Source: Undaria pinnatifida (taxonomy: Eukaryota; Sar; Phaeophyceae; Laminariales; Alariaceae). From it: a DNA stretch of 64,000 nucleotides. Numbering within the stretch: the stretch's first letter is position 1; every line of letters starts with the position of its first letter. Below the pieces are notes generated by a model. It was not told the origin of the DNA. It was given only the letters and a program-made list of their open reading frames with translations, and made no database searches. The position numbers and the translations under genes are program-made. Below, in pieces: positions 10,532-22,300 of the stretch. Location of the stretch: assembly GCA_012845835.1 (NCBI GenBank), contig JABAKD010000027.1:12880487-12944486 (forward strand), read 5' to 3'.

Positions 10532-12822
10532 CGGGTAGGGCCGCGTCGTGGCTGTCCATTCGCGGCTGGCGCTCGTTTGTGCTTTTTAACATCCGTGCGT
10601 TTGGCACCGCGCTGTGATAGCGGAGACATATGCTAATAATGCGATTTGAAACAGCATCACGACGAGACAAATGCGCTCTTGGTCGGATGTATATGCCAAC
10701 TAGAAACCACCGTTATTTTTGTTCACGCTGCAACTTGCGTAGTTTTTTTTTTCAAATGCGCAGCAGGTACCTAACGGTACTCGTATTGTACAACAGCGGG
10801 GTACCAGGGGGCATCACTGCTGTAAATTATGCCGAAACCAACGTTTCCAACTGTTGAAACTGGCGTGCTTATCATCACAGTAGTGTAGGTACAGCAATAC
10901 ACGAAAAAAAAAATCGACCTGGTAGCTGCCTCTTCCTGTTGTATCAGACACGACTGTATCCCGTCCGTGTAACAGCAGTGCACGCACTTTCTGGCTAAAC
11001 ATTGTCGGGATGACAGGGCTCTTTATCCCCTCCACAACTGGAAAATCGTTTTTGGGGACAAGTGACTTGGAACTAATGTAGTGAGGGGTTTTAGGGCTCT
11101 ACAGGGGTTAACCCCTTAATGAGGGGTTTGGGCTCTAAAGGGGCCCCCTAAACCCCTCATATACCCCTTTTGAGCCCCTAAACCCCTCCCTATACAAATT
11201 CCAAGTTAATTTTCCCCTAAACGGGTTTGCAGTTGTGGAGGGGTTATAACCCAAAATCGTCGGAAGGTCACACTCTTGTTTTTTTTTTTCGTACCTTGGC
11301 CGTTGATGGGTCTGTCCATCGATTTGGACGTTTCAGTGAGTTCAAAAGACGCGTGCGCTACGGTAGAGGTGCACGACTTTTTTGCAATACTACTCCTCAA
11401 TTTGGGAGCTCTCCCAAAAACTGATTTGGAGAAAAGTATAATTGCTACCTGGTACACTGGATGCAAAAATCCCATGGCCTAGGTACACAACGATAATCAT
11501 GGAACAAAAAATGGCCTATATCCGACGATTTTGCGTTGAGGAGCCCGCCATTCAGAAAGCAAAATACGTAGCCGAAAAGTGCTACTTCTGTCGCAGCATT
11601 CGTCAAGAAAAACTTCGTCGATATCGTACGAGCCGCCTCTTCCTGTATCAGACCCATACGACGGCATTCATGCGTGTTAACAGCGAACGCGTTTTCTGCC
11701 TATTTTTTTTTTTTTTGTCGAATGGCCTCTGCCTGTATCAGACCCACACGACGGCATCCGTGCGTGTGACAGCGAACGCACTTTCTGGCTGATTGTTTAT
11801 TGTCGAATGACGGGGCTTTACGGGTGAGGAAGGAACCTCAAGAAGAAAAATTGTTGCACCTCTAGGTACCGTAGCAGCTGACTGGATCTGTGTAGCCCGG
11901 ACTGATTCGTGCGGCAGAAGCTGCAATCGCCGCGTTTTTCAACACCGTTTCCCTCTCAAATTTTGAAGGGTTTAACTCCACCCCCGTGGCATGTCGCAAC
12001 GCTAGTGTCGACCCGCCCTGATCCTTCCATGGGGCGTCATACGTGTGGTGGAGATATCATAGCAGACCCGGGACAAGCTTTTGCAGCCAAAAATGCCAGC
12101 CCTTCGCCAGGCACAAGGCAAGGCATTATTAATGAAACATTAAGGCCAGCCTTTCACGAAAAACCAACCATATAACTGAACGATTGTCAGTCCTTACGCA
12201 CGCACGAAAAATAAATACCCCAGATACCTCCCAAAACTTCCGCCCCCCTGCCCCACGGCGAAAAAACGCCAAAACAATCCCCCGCCCACCTCCCTAGAAA
12301 AAGCCAACAATAAACAAAACTTCGCTCGGCCTTGCCAAAAACGGTCCCGTCCTTTCCGTGGCATGGGGCAAAAAGACAGCCCCCCCCCCCCCCCCCCCCC
12401 CCCCCCTCCCCCTCCCTCCTTAAATCCTTATAGCAAATGCACAAATTACCTTACACTATTTCCAAGTACAGCAGTTTGTCCCCACAAACATTTGTGCAGT
12501 GCTGAAAGGGTCAAGGCCGCGCTCCCGAGACAAAGCTAACGAAAAAACCGAGCTGTGCCACGCTTTTTTGCTTACGCGTAGCGCCAGCTACGGCGGTCTG
12601 GCCACGCGGTAACCTGCGCGTTCCTCCCGTGGCACAGGGCGGCACAGACCCCCCCCCCCCCCCGCGCGCGCACGCGCCGCTTCGCTCACGGTCGCGCTCC
12701 TGAGTCAACGCCAGCGAGAAAAAACACACAGCAGTGGCACATGCCCCCCCTCCCTCCCCCCATCAAGGTCGCGCTCCCAAGTCGAAGCTAGCGAATAAAA
12801 CCGACCCGCGGCACCGTTTGGC
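10532..12822. other. Intergenic region between convergent genes
   Basis: No supported gene. A dispersed repeat with inverted 'AGGGGTTT...AAACCCCT' arms covers about 11040-11275. A tandem pair of 'CCTCTTCCTGTATCAGACCCA.ACGACGGCAT' lies at 11634-11670 and 11725-11763, with a related segment near 10929-10990. Runs of C lie at 12378-12405 and 12648-12664. Confidence 0.5.
12560..12635 (-). repeat. Second copy of the ALB3 C-terminal exon end
   Basis: Read on the minus strand, CGCGCAG|GTTACC... gives 'VTAWPDRRSWRYA' and a stop. This nearly equals the predicted ALB3 end 'VNAWPDRRSRRYA'. It is preceded by a usable acceptor, while the ALB3 exon has a weak donor-like AAG|GTTAAC at the matching place. 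It may be an alternative last exon or a decayed duplicate. Confidence 0.6.
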
Positions 12823-12948
12823 TTACGCGTAGCGCCGGCTCCGGCGGTCGGGCCAGGCGTTAACCTTAGCCTCTTCCAACGCTTCCGCTACCGTAGGAAG
12901 AGCGTACTCGGCCGCGGGGCCGTCGAGGATGTCGGTCGGGATCTCCAG
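12823..12948 (-). CDS. ALB3: ALB3 exon 7: C-terminal tail
   Basis: The acceptor CCCTCCTCAG is entered in phase 0. It encodes LEIPTDILDGPAAEYALPTV, then AEALEEAKVNAWPDRRSRRYA split by the short word VNAW, with stop TAA. Codon use looks coding and the phase fits. The tail has no relative I can name. The acceptor region recurs at about 13065-13100 and 13430-13465. Confidence 0.65.
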   Translation of the reverse strand: MEIPTDILDGPAAEYALPTVAEALEEAKVNAWPDRRSRRYA

Positions 12949-15900
12949 CTGAGGAGGGTTTGCCTTGAACTGCGTTGCCGGACGCGGGGGGCGGGAACGA
13001 AGAGACGGGGGTGTTGGGGGGGGGGGCGTGATCAGAGGGGAAACGAACGCATGCGTGTCAGTTTCTGAGGAGGGTTTGCCTTGGAAAGTGGGAACGGGGC
13101 GGGGGGGTGCTCATTCGTTGCCTGCCTTAGTCGTTTGACCATTGACCACGCATTCCTTTCAAGACAAAGCACCGTTCCTACACTCAACCGATACCTCCAA
13201 CATTTGGGCGCTCAGAACGTTTCTTCCATATATGACATTAACTAGTGTTGCGTATGTGATCTTCTTCCTGTTAGGCCGCCTGTGGCCACCATGTGGCCCC
13301 TAGCGACAGCGATTGTTTTCTCAGTCACCTAATGTACCAAACTTCTCCATGTCACATCTATCTATTATCATTTCCTCAAACAAGAAAGAGCGGGGGGGGT
13401 GGCCGGGGGGGGAAACGAGCACATGCGTGTGATGTTTCTGGGGAAAGTTTGCCTGAAACTGCGAGGCCGGAGAAGGAAGGCGGGGGGCTACCAAATGGGG
13501 GAACGCATACACGCCTGTGTGGCGCGTGTTGGAGCGAACGGGGCGGGTGGTGGTAATCATGTATTGGGCCAACTACGACGCGTTTTGGAACAGACGGGGG
13601 GAGCGGGGGGCGGCGATAAATTCTTGGGTTAGAGATACACATAACACATACTATGGTATTACATATACACCACGTACAAGCTTTCCCTTGCGAATGTGGA
13701 TGGCTTGAGATCCCGGATGTGTCTTAAGTTGAAAAGGGGACAGAACTCTTGCAAAAACTCAAAAAAATATATACAGCCACCGCGTAAGAACCCGGCAAGA
13801 ACCACTTACCAGCCCGAACGAGTTTACAACTCAAGTCTACAGTACTGCAAAAATACCCCACACCTAATCAATGCGGTTTTATCTTTAATCCATAAGGCAC
13901 AGTTCAAAAAATGATCAAGCTTGCCCACGTTTCCTAACTGTCGCGCCGTCGAGAAGAGGCGCAGTCAAGAGATACTCACGTAGGCCTTGATAGCGAACGA
14001 AGAACCCGTGGTGGAGAGATTGTTGGCCAGCCAGTAGATGCCCAGAGCGGAGGGCACGTTGAGCGAGAACCAGCCTATCAACACCGGCAGGTACTGAATC
14101 ACGGTCTGCGCAAGCAAAAAGAAAACGGGCGAAAACAAGAAAGGGACGGGCATGAGTCAGTCAGTCAGCCAGTAAAGGTTGAGGCGTCGGAGAAAGCCTC
14201 CACCTCCGCCCTCCCCCGCACTCAAATATACGCCTTGACACTATATTATCCCCCCGCTCCCCGTCCCCGCTGCGCGGCGTTTTCACACCGCGACCATTGC
14301 CTACCTCCTCTACCCCGGCGTCCCCTGTTCCCGAAGAGGGAGAAAAAACAAAGCGAAGTCCACCAATTGACGACCGCGCTGCCGTTGTCCTTGGGGTCAT
14401 TACGTAAAATCGTCTAGTTGACTCCGGCACTATCGCGCAGGGGAATCACCAATCTATACGTACAATCCTTGACGACTAAAGCTTAGTTTTTATCCATTCG
14501 CCGAAGGAAAAAAAACAAAATAGAACTGCACCTGTCTTACTACCCCTCCCCGCACCCCTGTCCCCCAATAGAAACTCAAAACGCCTGCCCGCCCCTTTAC
14601 TTGACTACGCGCATCCGTCGTCGTTACGTAAATTCGTCCTGTTGACCCTAACCTCGGCACTCAGAGGGGTCACCGACCTAAAATTCGTCACGAATACGAG
14701 TACAGTACCTCCTGTACCCACCCGCTATTAATACAAGACATTTTTTTCTCCTTCTTGTTTCGTTTTCGAGAAATAAAAATGAGCCTACTCCAGCGCATAG
14801 GCCCCGCCGTCCGACAAGCGAGGCCGTTCAGCTAGCAACGACATCGCGAGGCCACGAAAGGCGAAGGTGGCGGCGGGTAAGGCCTGTGACTACCCCACGT
14901 GTCGCCACGCTGTGTGCCACGTGAGAGTCGCGGTGGCGACACATAGTGTAGTAGTCACAGGCCTCACCGGCCGCCACCTTCGCCTTGCGCGCCTGGCGTT
15001 GTTGTTGCTAGCCGAACGGTCACGCTTGTCGGACGGCCAGCGATTTGCCGTGATGTTGCCGGTGCGTAAAAAAGCGCCCGTATCAGTAGCCGTGAACAAA
15101 ACGACCAGCACAAGTCAAACTGACTGCAAGCACACGTCAACCGATATGCATGGTACATCGGTCGCTGTGTCTATCGTGACAGTGAGCGCCGGGTGATCGT
15201 TTTACTCTGGCGCTTACTCGCAGCAGGGCAACCCCGTAGCGCTCCGTTTCAAGGACACGTAATGATGGGACGGGGTTCGCACCATCGCTAACCTTACGCA
15301 AGGAAGTAGTGAATCCGTCGACACGGAATGACAGTGGCCCAAGCATATGCGCGACTACATGCAGGACGATCTGGTCGACTGCACTGAAGAGATTGGTAAA
15401 AACGCATTGATTCAATCGCCCCAAGAACGAGGGGTTCGGGCGTCCACTGCCTCGTCATCAGCGCTAAGTTTAATGCTATTGTAGTCCTTTGTCTGCTCTC
15501 CACTCCAGAGTCAAGTCCCCCCACTCTAGGCGCGCAGCGGAAGTTTCTGAGCTTCTAATAACAATATGAACAGCACAATATATATAACCCGACACATTAC
15601 TTCGAACACATTTGCTCGCGAAATCCTATCAACACGTCTATGCGCTAGTCGCGAAATCCTATCAACACGTCTATGCGCTAGTCACGAAATCCTATCAACA
15701 TGTCTATGCGCTAGTCACGAAATCCTATCAACACGTCTATGCGCTAGTCGCGAAATCCTATCAACATGTCTATGCGCTAGTCACGAAATCCTATCAACAC
15801 GTCTATGCGCTAGTCGCGAAACCCTATCAACACGTCTATGCGCTAGTCCTAAAACAAATACTTCGAAGTATACTCGTAAAAGTATCAGAATAACCGGTAG

Positions 15901-18900
15901 TTCCTTGGTTGAGGCGCTCAACCGCACTATAGTGGTAACACGAACACCGTATGGCCCACAAAGGGCAACCCCTACCGCACTATAGAAGGATGACTCGTCT
16001 GTCTCACGCTGTAGCTGCTGCATGGGCCGTCAGCTGCTTCACCGCTAACAAAAGGCGCGGCGTAGGTATTTGACGGCGTGGTGACAGATGATGGCATCAG
16101 GTGTGCCGTCGGGAAATAGCAAACCAAAACGACTTTATAAACCCTTCGTAGGCCCGTGTATGTCGACCAAAAAACAAGATATTTTGCGACACCACCAGCC
16201 TTCTAGGAAGAGCTTGCAGCATTACTACTAGTAGGACCAGAAAGCGGTGCGTAATGTATTGCATAGCTCCTACCGCTCGCCGCGGTTGAAACATACACAT
16301 CCCGTTCGTTGCGGTTGGAACATACATACCCGGCTGCTACGGTGGGACGGATTCTGGACTCATCGCCGCTTGTTTTCGTATTTTTCTTCCTCTCCAGTCT
16401 CAAAGGGGTTATAAGTTAAATGCCTCCCCTCCTCTAACGTCTAATAGAGAAACATGCTAAAAAAGACATGTTACCTTGAGTGACGACGAGCTGCCGTCGT
16501 CCATGGGGTCATCGGGGGGCGTGAGCAACGTCATGGATATCTTCTGAGAAACCACCAGAATGGCCGGGATGCTCATGTAGCAGAGGGTGTCGTGCCAGCC
16601 AAGGGGAGGCGCACCATCGATCCAGTTTGTGGTAAGCCATCCGATGCCCCGGCCTGCGCCGAACGTAGGCCCCTGTTATGCGGCAGTGGAGGTTCACCCC
16701 GGGCGGGCGATCAGGACGGACCTTGGTTTAGTTAAGGTATGGGAGGTGTCATGAGCAGCAACAAAAGATGGATGCAGCGAAAAAAACACAAGTGGCAGCA
16801 GCAGCGACAGCAGCAGCGATAACGTAAGCAGCAAAAGCAACAACAACAAGCACAAGAACAGCAACAACAACAACAACATTTACCAACACACAAACAAGAA
16901 CAGCAAAAACAATTACCGACATACCATGGTACGAACAACACCACCAACACCAACAACGACGGTACCAGCACAGCAGCGGCAACATAACCACCCGGGCCAA
17001 CAACTCATAACCGCCACCACCACCACCAACAAAAACAACTACAGCAGCAACAGTAGCAGCAGCGCGAACAATCGCTATTTGGCGATTGCCATAACTCAAC
17101 CGCCCAACTCGGTGCTTGAATTGGGTGCTGCCTGCCTGAGGCGGACGTCTTCATACGTAGCCCGCGCTCCTACACAAATTCCAAGTAGTTTGTTCGCAAA
17201 AACGCGGGCGCAGATGCTAAAGACAATAAACTATACAGCAGTAGATACCTGGCGCAAATAACACGTACTACATACACAAGCGAACGGAAAAATCGAGCGC
17301 CCAAGACCCCACCTGCAAGCTAGGAAGCCACAAGAAAGACTCGTTTGCGATCGCATTGTTGCCGAACTCGATAATCGCCCGGTACAGCCCGATGAATACA
17401 GGGAACTGCCACATGAGAAAGCACATGGGCCGACGGAGCAAGGGGGTATACGAGAGTGAGAGTCGGGGGATACAGAGAAGAAAAGGGAGAAAGCGCAGCG
17501 GCCGCTCCGCAGCCGTGGGCGTGCGTGGGCGCGTGTCTGTGAGTCTACCTAGCCTATCACGCGACGTGCGAGAAACATGGTATTCTTCACAATAATGGCT
17601 TCGAGAAAAGCGTGCGATAACAACATAAGTTCTCAGAGCGTCAAGGTTTCCTGTCACATAGAATCACAGGCAGACATAAACGGACACGCAAAGACACACG
17701 TACAGACAAACAGGCAGACAGACAGACAGGCAGACAGACACAATCGGGCACACACGCACACACGCACACACGCACACACAAACACCAACACACACACGAA
17801 TTTCGCCCCAATGGTGCACAGCCGTGGTTCCTCAATATTAACAGCACGGTGCCCTGCTAGACGACAATGCTGGCACTAAACCAGGACCCCGCACTATCCC
17901 GGGGTCGTGAAAGCGATTTCCATGGCACTAAACTGAGGCCCCGCACAAAATCGTACCGCAATAAACTGGGGGGGGGGGGGGGCGCATTAAAAGGTACCGC
18001 ACTCAAACGGGACCCCGCACTAAAGAATACCGAACTGAAGGGTAGCATTAAAAGGTACCGCACTAAACTCGGATCCCGCACAAAAGTATACCGGAGCCGA
18101 GGGGTAGCACTCAAATGTACCGCACTAAACTGGGATCCCGCACCAAAGTATATACCGAACCGGGGACCAGCACTAAAAAAGTACCGCACGAACGCGGGGC
18201 TATGCCTGTACCTGGAGGAGCGCGGGGAGGCACCCGATGAGAGGGTTAACTTTGGTTGAGGAGTAAAGCCTGTTGGTGGCGGCGGTCGCTGCCTCCTTGT
18301 TCTGCCCGAACTTTTCGTTGATCTCCTTCACCGTGGGGGCGAGGGCCTGCATCTTCTCCGTCGACTGCAGCTGGATTACTTGGAGGGGTACCAGGAGGGT
18401 CTTGACAGCTAGGGTGAAGCTCACGATCGCCAGGCCGAAAGACTGCTCGATGCCGATCCCTGATTAGTGTGCGAGCGCATGGGTACAGGCCAGATTTGGA
18501 TAAATACCCGACAAATAAGCTATTTTAGATATTATCATCAGCTAAATAAACCGATAAGCCAAATGTCAGTTACCCCTATAGAGCAACGCCTCCAAATGAG
18601 TTGAAAACCCTTTCTTTTTGAGCGCGTGTGCGTGTGCGTGGACCGATAGGGTGAAGCTCACGATCGCCACGTCGAAGGACTGCTCGTCCCCGATCCCTGA
18701 TTCGCATGAGCGCGAGCGTGAGGGTGGGTCGGATTCCAATATTGCCAAATCCCTGACAAATAAGCCAGTTTTCATTGGCCCCCACAATCGTAACCCACGA
18801 AAAACTCGATTTTGTAGAGAGTGCTCGTGCGCGTGGACATGGCCAGGCCGAAAGACTGCTCGATGCCGATTCCTGATTGGCATGCGTGCGTTCGCGTGGG

Positions 18901-19238
18901 CCGATTTTCTGATAATTTCCCAGTGAAGGTAAGAGTTGGGATACAATCTGATAAATAGGAAGGTATGAGTTGGAAACCCTGCCTTTTACAAGTGTGTGCG
19001 CGTGTGCGTGGATACGGCGCAGGTGCATTCAGGCAGAAGGGGGGAACAAGCCAAGGGGGGAAACGGTGGGTAGAAAAGGCGATGAAATAGAGAGAACAAT
19101 CACCAAAATAACGCCTTCCACGCACGGCACGCCGTCGGAAACATGCGCCCTGACCATAGAGATATACCCGTATTTTGAACCTAAAACAGCAGCAGCAGCA
19201 GCAGCAGCAACAACAACAACAACAACCACAGCAACAGC

Positions 19239-19314
<76 letters not shown>

Positions 19315-22300
19315 CGAACAAGAACGAGCACCAGAACAAGAACAAGAACGAGAACAAGAATAACAACAGAACAAGAAAAATAACGAAAAACAAGAACAAG
19401 AACAAGCACGAGCACAAGAACAAGAACAAGAACAAGCAAAAATGCATATCCCACCCTTGTAAAACTCGTTGATGCTGAGCACGCTGCTGCGAATGAACTC
19501 GATCCAAATGACGAAGGGGTTGGGGCCCTTAGCCTCCTCCTGCACCGCGTCAATGGGTACGGCGGCCGCGTCTGAAAGGCCTAAGACCAAACGAAGGAAA
19601 AGAGGGCAGCACGGAAGCACGGACGCAGCAGGAAAAACAATTACGACGATAGAACAAGACCAGGATTGCTGTAGTTTCTTGACAAAACAAGGCTGGCGGT
19701 AGTTCATTCCTCCCCTCCCCTCGCTGCCGCCGCTGCCACTGCTATTGTTGTTGTTGCTGCTGCTATATTGCTGTTGCACCGCCGCCGCTGCTTCGCTACG
19801 AGCACGAGTTTAGGTCCGGCATGACACAATATGCAGCACCCACTACCCCAGAAGCTCCGGGTTAAGATGATGCGTGTGATCCATGTTGTATACCTCGAAG
19901 TAGTCATTTGCTCGTCTCTTTTCGCCTGCTGCAGTCTCAAAAGTAACTAGGTACTGGTCGGGATGCCGTTAATTTGTACAAAAACTGCCGAACCTCGCAG
20001 TTTCCACTCGTTTCGTAGCAGAAGGCGTTACGGTGGAGTTGGCCCATTCCACGAAGAGGTGAAACAATCGCCTGTCTTTACTGACTGAAAGTCACCAAGC
20101 TTCAGATGGCTGTTACGACGCGTATGAAAATACGTGGAAGTGTGGTGAGCTAAAGCTTTATTTTTCCCCATCCGCCGGAGGATAAAAAAAAAAAAAAAAA
20201 AAAAAGCTGTTGTGTTGCGCTGGTACCAGAGCTTCAGATATTACCGTTGGCAGTACCGGAGACGTACTTGAGTAAGAAACAGAAATACTGACTCGGACTG
20301 GGTTTCTTATTTCGGAGAAGGTGCGTTCTACACTACCTCCAAACGGTTCCCGAATTTCTTATTTTTCTGTAAATCCCAGCCTGTCTTTCTCTTTCTTACA
20401 TCCCTGTTCTTGTTTCTCACTGCAGCAGCAGTAGTCCTATATTACTCGTAAATATGCATGGAAACTAACTTAGTACCTGGCACCTGGGTAAAGTATGCCT
20501 GGTATTAAATGCCTGGTATTAAATGCCTGGTATTAAATGCCAGGTACGTTGGTACCAGGTATTTTACAAAAATACTTCCAGGACGTCCGAAGTGAGTTCG
20601 ACGAATTTGGGGTCAAAACTCATACTTACAAGCTGCGTTTGTTGGTACTTGTAACATACAAGTATGTGGATGAGTTTTTTATTCGAGCCAAGCGAGTTTC
20701 TAATCTACACCTGGGCCTCGCAATATAGGCTCCCATGAAAAAAAAATAGTTTGCGTGCGTGTCTTCGACTAAACTTGATTTTAGAGTGGGATCATTTGAT
20801 TTTAGACTGCAGGTGGAGGCAGACCACCACGGAACAACAAAACAAACACACACAGCAGACCACACGGGCAAAAAACGGCAGCACTCACCGCTCACACAGC
20901 CGGCACACAGCGCTCACACAGCGGGCAGCACACAGACAACGGGCGTAGTGGCCAATAGTTTGCACGTGCGTGTCTTCGATCGACAGACACAGCAGAGCAC
21001 ACGGGCAAAAACAGCAGCACACACCGCTCACACAGCCGGCACACAGCGCTCACACAGCGGGCAGCACACAGACAACAGGCGCAGCGGGCGACAATAGTGG
21101 CCAGCGGAGAGCGGGCATGGAGATTGTGTGCCCGCTAGGGGTGCGTCCGCTGAGTGTATCTATTGCTGTCTCGTGGTGATAGTAAGTCATCATGGAGAGA
21201 CGTCCGTTGGGGGCGATTGACCTAAACTCGGTCCGTGCGCCAACGCCAGAAGGGCGACAGCAGACACTATGGCCCGTGGACGCACATGTCTGACGACAGT
21301 TACATCTATCAGCTGTCGCTCGTTTTAGCGACAGCTTTTGTATCTTTGGGAGTCCTATTTTTGAAAAAAATATGTATATGTTTTGTTGTTCTCCATTGTA
21401 ATAGTTAGTGTTGGTATTTGTACTTTAGGTGGGGAATTTTGAGCTAGATCTGACATCATATCTATTTTATAAATTATTACTGTAGTTTCAACTATACTGC
21501 CCTATCGTTTGTCAGCTGTGAGTACGACCGATTGAATGGTTGAAACTCAACTCTGCAAGCTGCGTGGTACATTAGGCCATTTCTTATACAGTCGGATTTG
21601 TCAGTCGAAAACGGCCTTAATCGACTGAAGCCCAAATCGAGCTTTCTTAGGACGTTTCTTATGCAGTCGGATTTGTCAGTCGAAAACGGCCTTTTTCGAC
21701 TGAAGCCCAAATCGGGCTTTCTTACGCAGTCGAATAAAGGCTTTTTCGACTCAACTTTTTTCGACTGAGAATTCCGACTGGCGGATCCAGTCCAAAAACT
21801 CGACTTTTCCGACTGGATCCAGTCGAAAAACTCAGTCGAAAAAGTTTTACACGTGTTTTTTTAACCGATCGCATCGTTCATCCCACCACCAAACACACAC
21901 CCACACGGCCACACACCCATACCGAGTACCACGCTGCAGTATCATACAAGTCACTGACGCTGGCTTGGCTATCCCAGCTGTTACCTCTCGCAGGAAGTCA
22001 GCGTGGCGCCTTCCTAGTTTAGCTTGCCAGCAGCGTGTATCACACGACGGCAGCAGCGCGCGGTCTCGATCCCATGCTGCCAACAACGGCTGCGGCTGCT
22101 GTAGCTTTGGCGGCTCTCGGCTGAGTGCAACTCCACGAACGTAGCTTTCCCTGAGACGAGGGTTCGCCGAGCCGTTGCGCGCGGAGAAAGCGCGAAGCAC
22201 AGAGCTGCCAACCGATTTCGACTACTGTACAGCAGTACTCCCTCACACCAACCGCCTCTAGAAAGAGCACAAAAACTATAAAATCGACTCGACTGACGAT

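Larger units (their letters stand above)
14106..16474 (-). other. ALB3 intron 5
   Basis: It holds a decayed copy of exon-5's edge (14369-14405) and a near-inverted repeat pair at 14805-14900 and 14925-15040 ('GGCCTGTGACTAC...CACGTG' against 'CACGTG...GTAGTCACAGGCC'). A seven-unit 33-bp tandem repeat follows at 15616-15846. Confidence 0.5.

Noticed and set aside
15616-15846. CRISPR-like direct repeats
   Set aside because: The units are contiguous with no unique spacers, and the DNA is eukaryotic. The same holds for 56681-56979.
15566-15985. Plus-strand frames with repeated LCASREILSTR or YALVAKSYQHV
   Set aside because: They are a 33-bp tandem repeat in an intron; the frame is open only because the unit is a multiple of three.
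19029-19779. Poly-Gln, poly-Val and poly-Cys frames
   Set aside because: They come from the (AAC)n and (AAG)n tract inside ALB3 intron 2; only the 126-base exon 2 within the minus frame is real.
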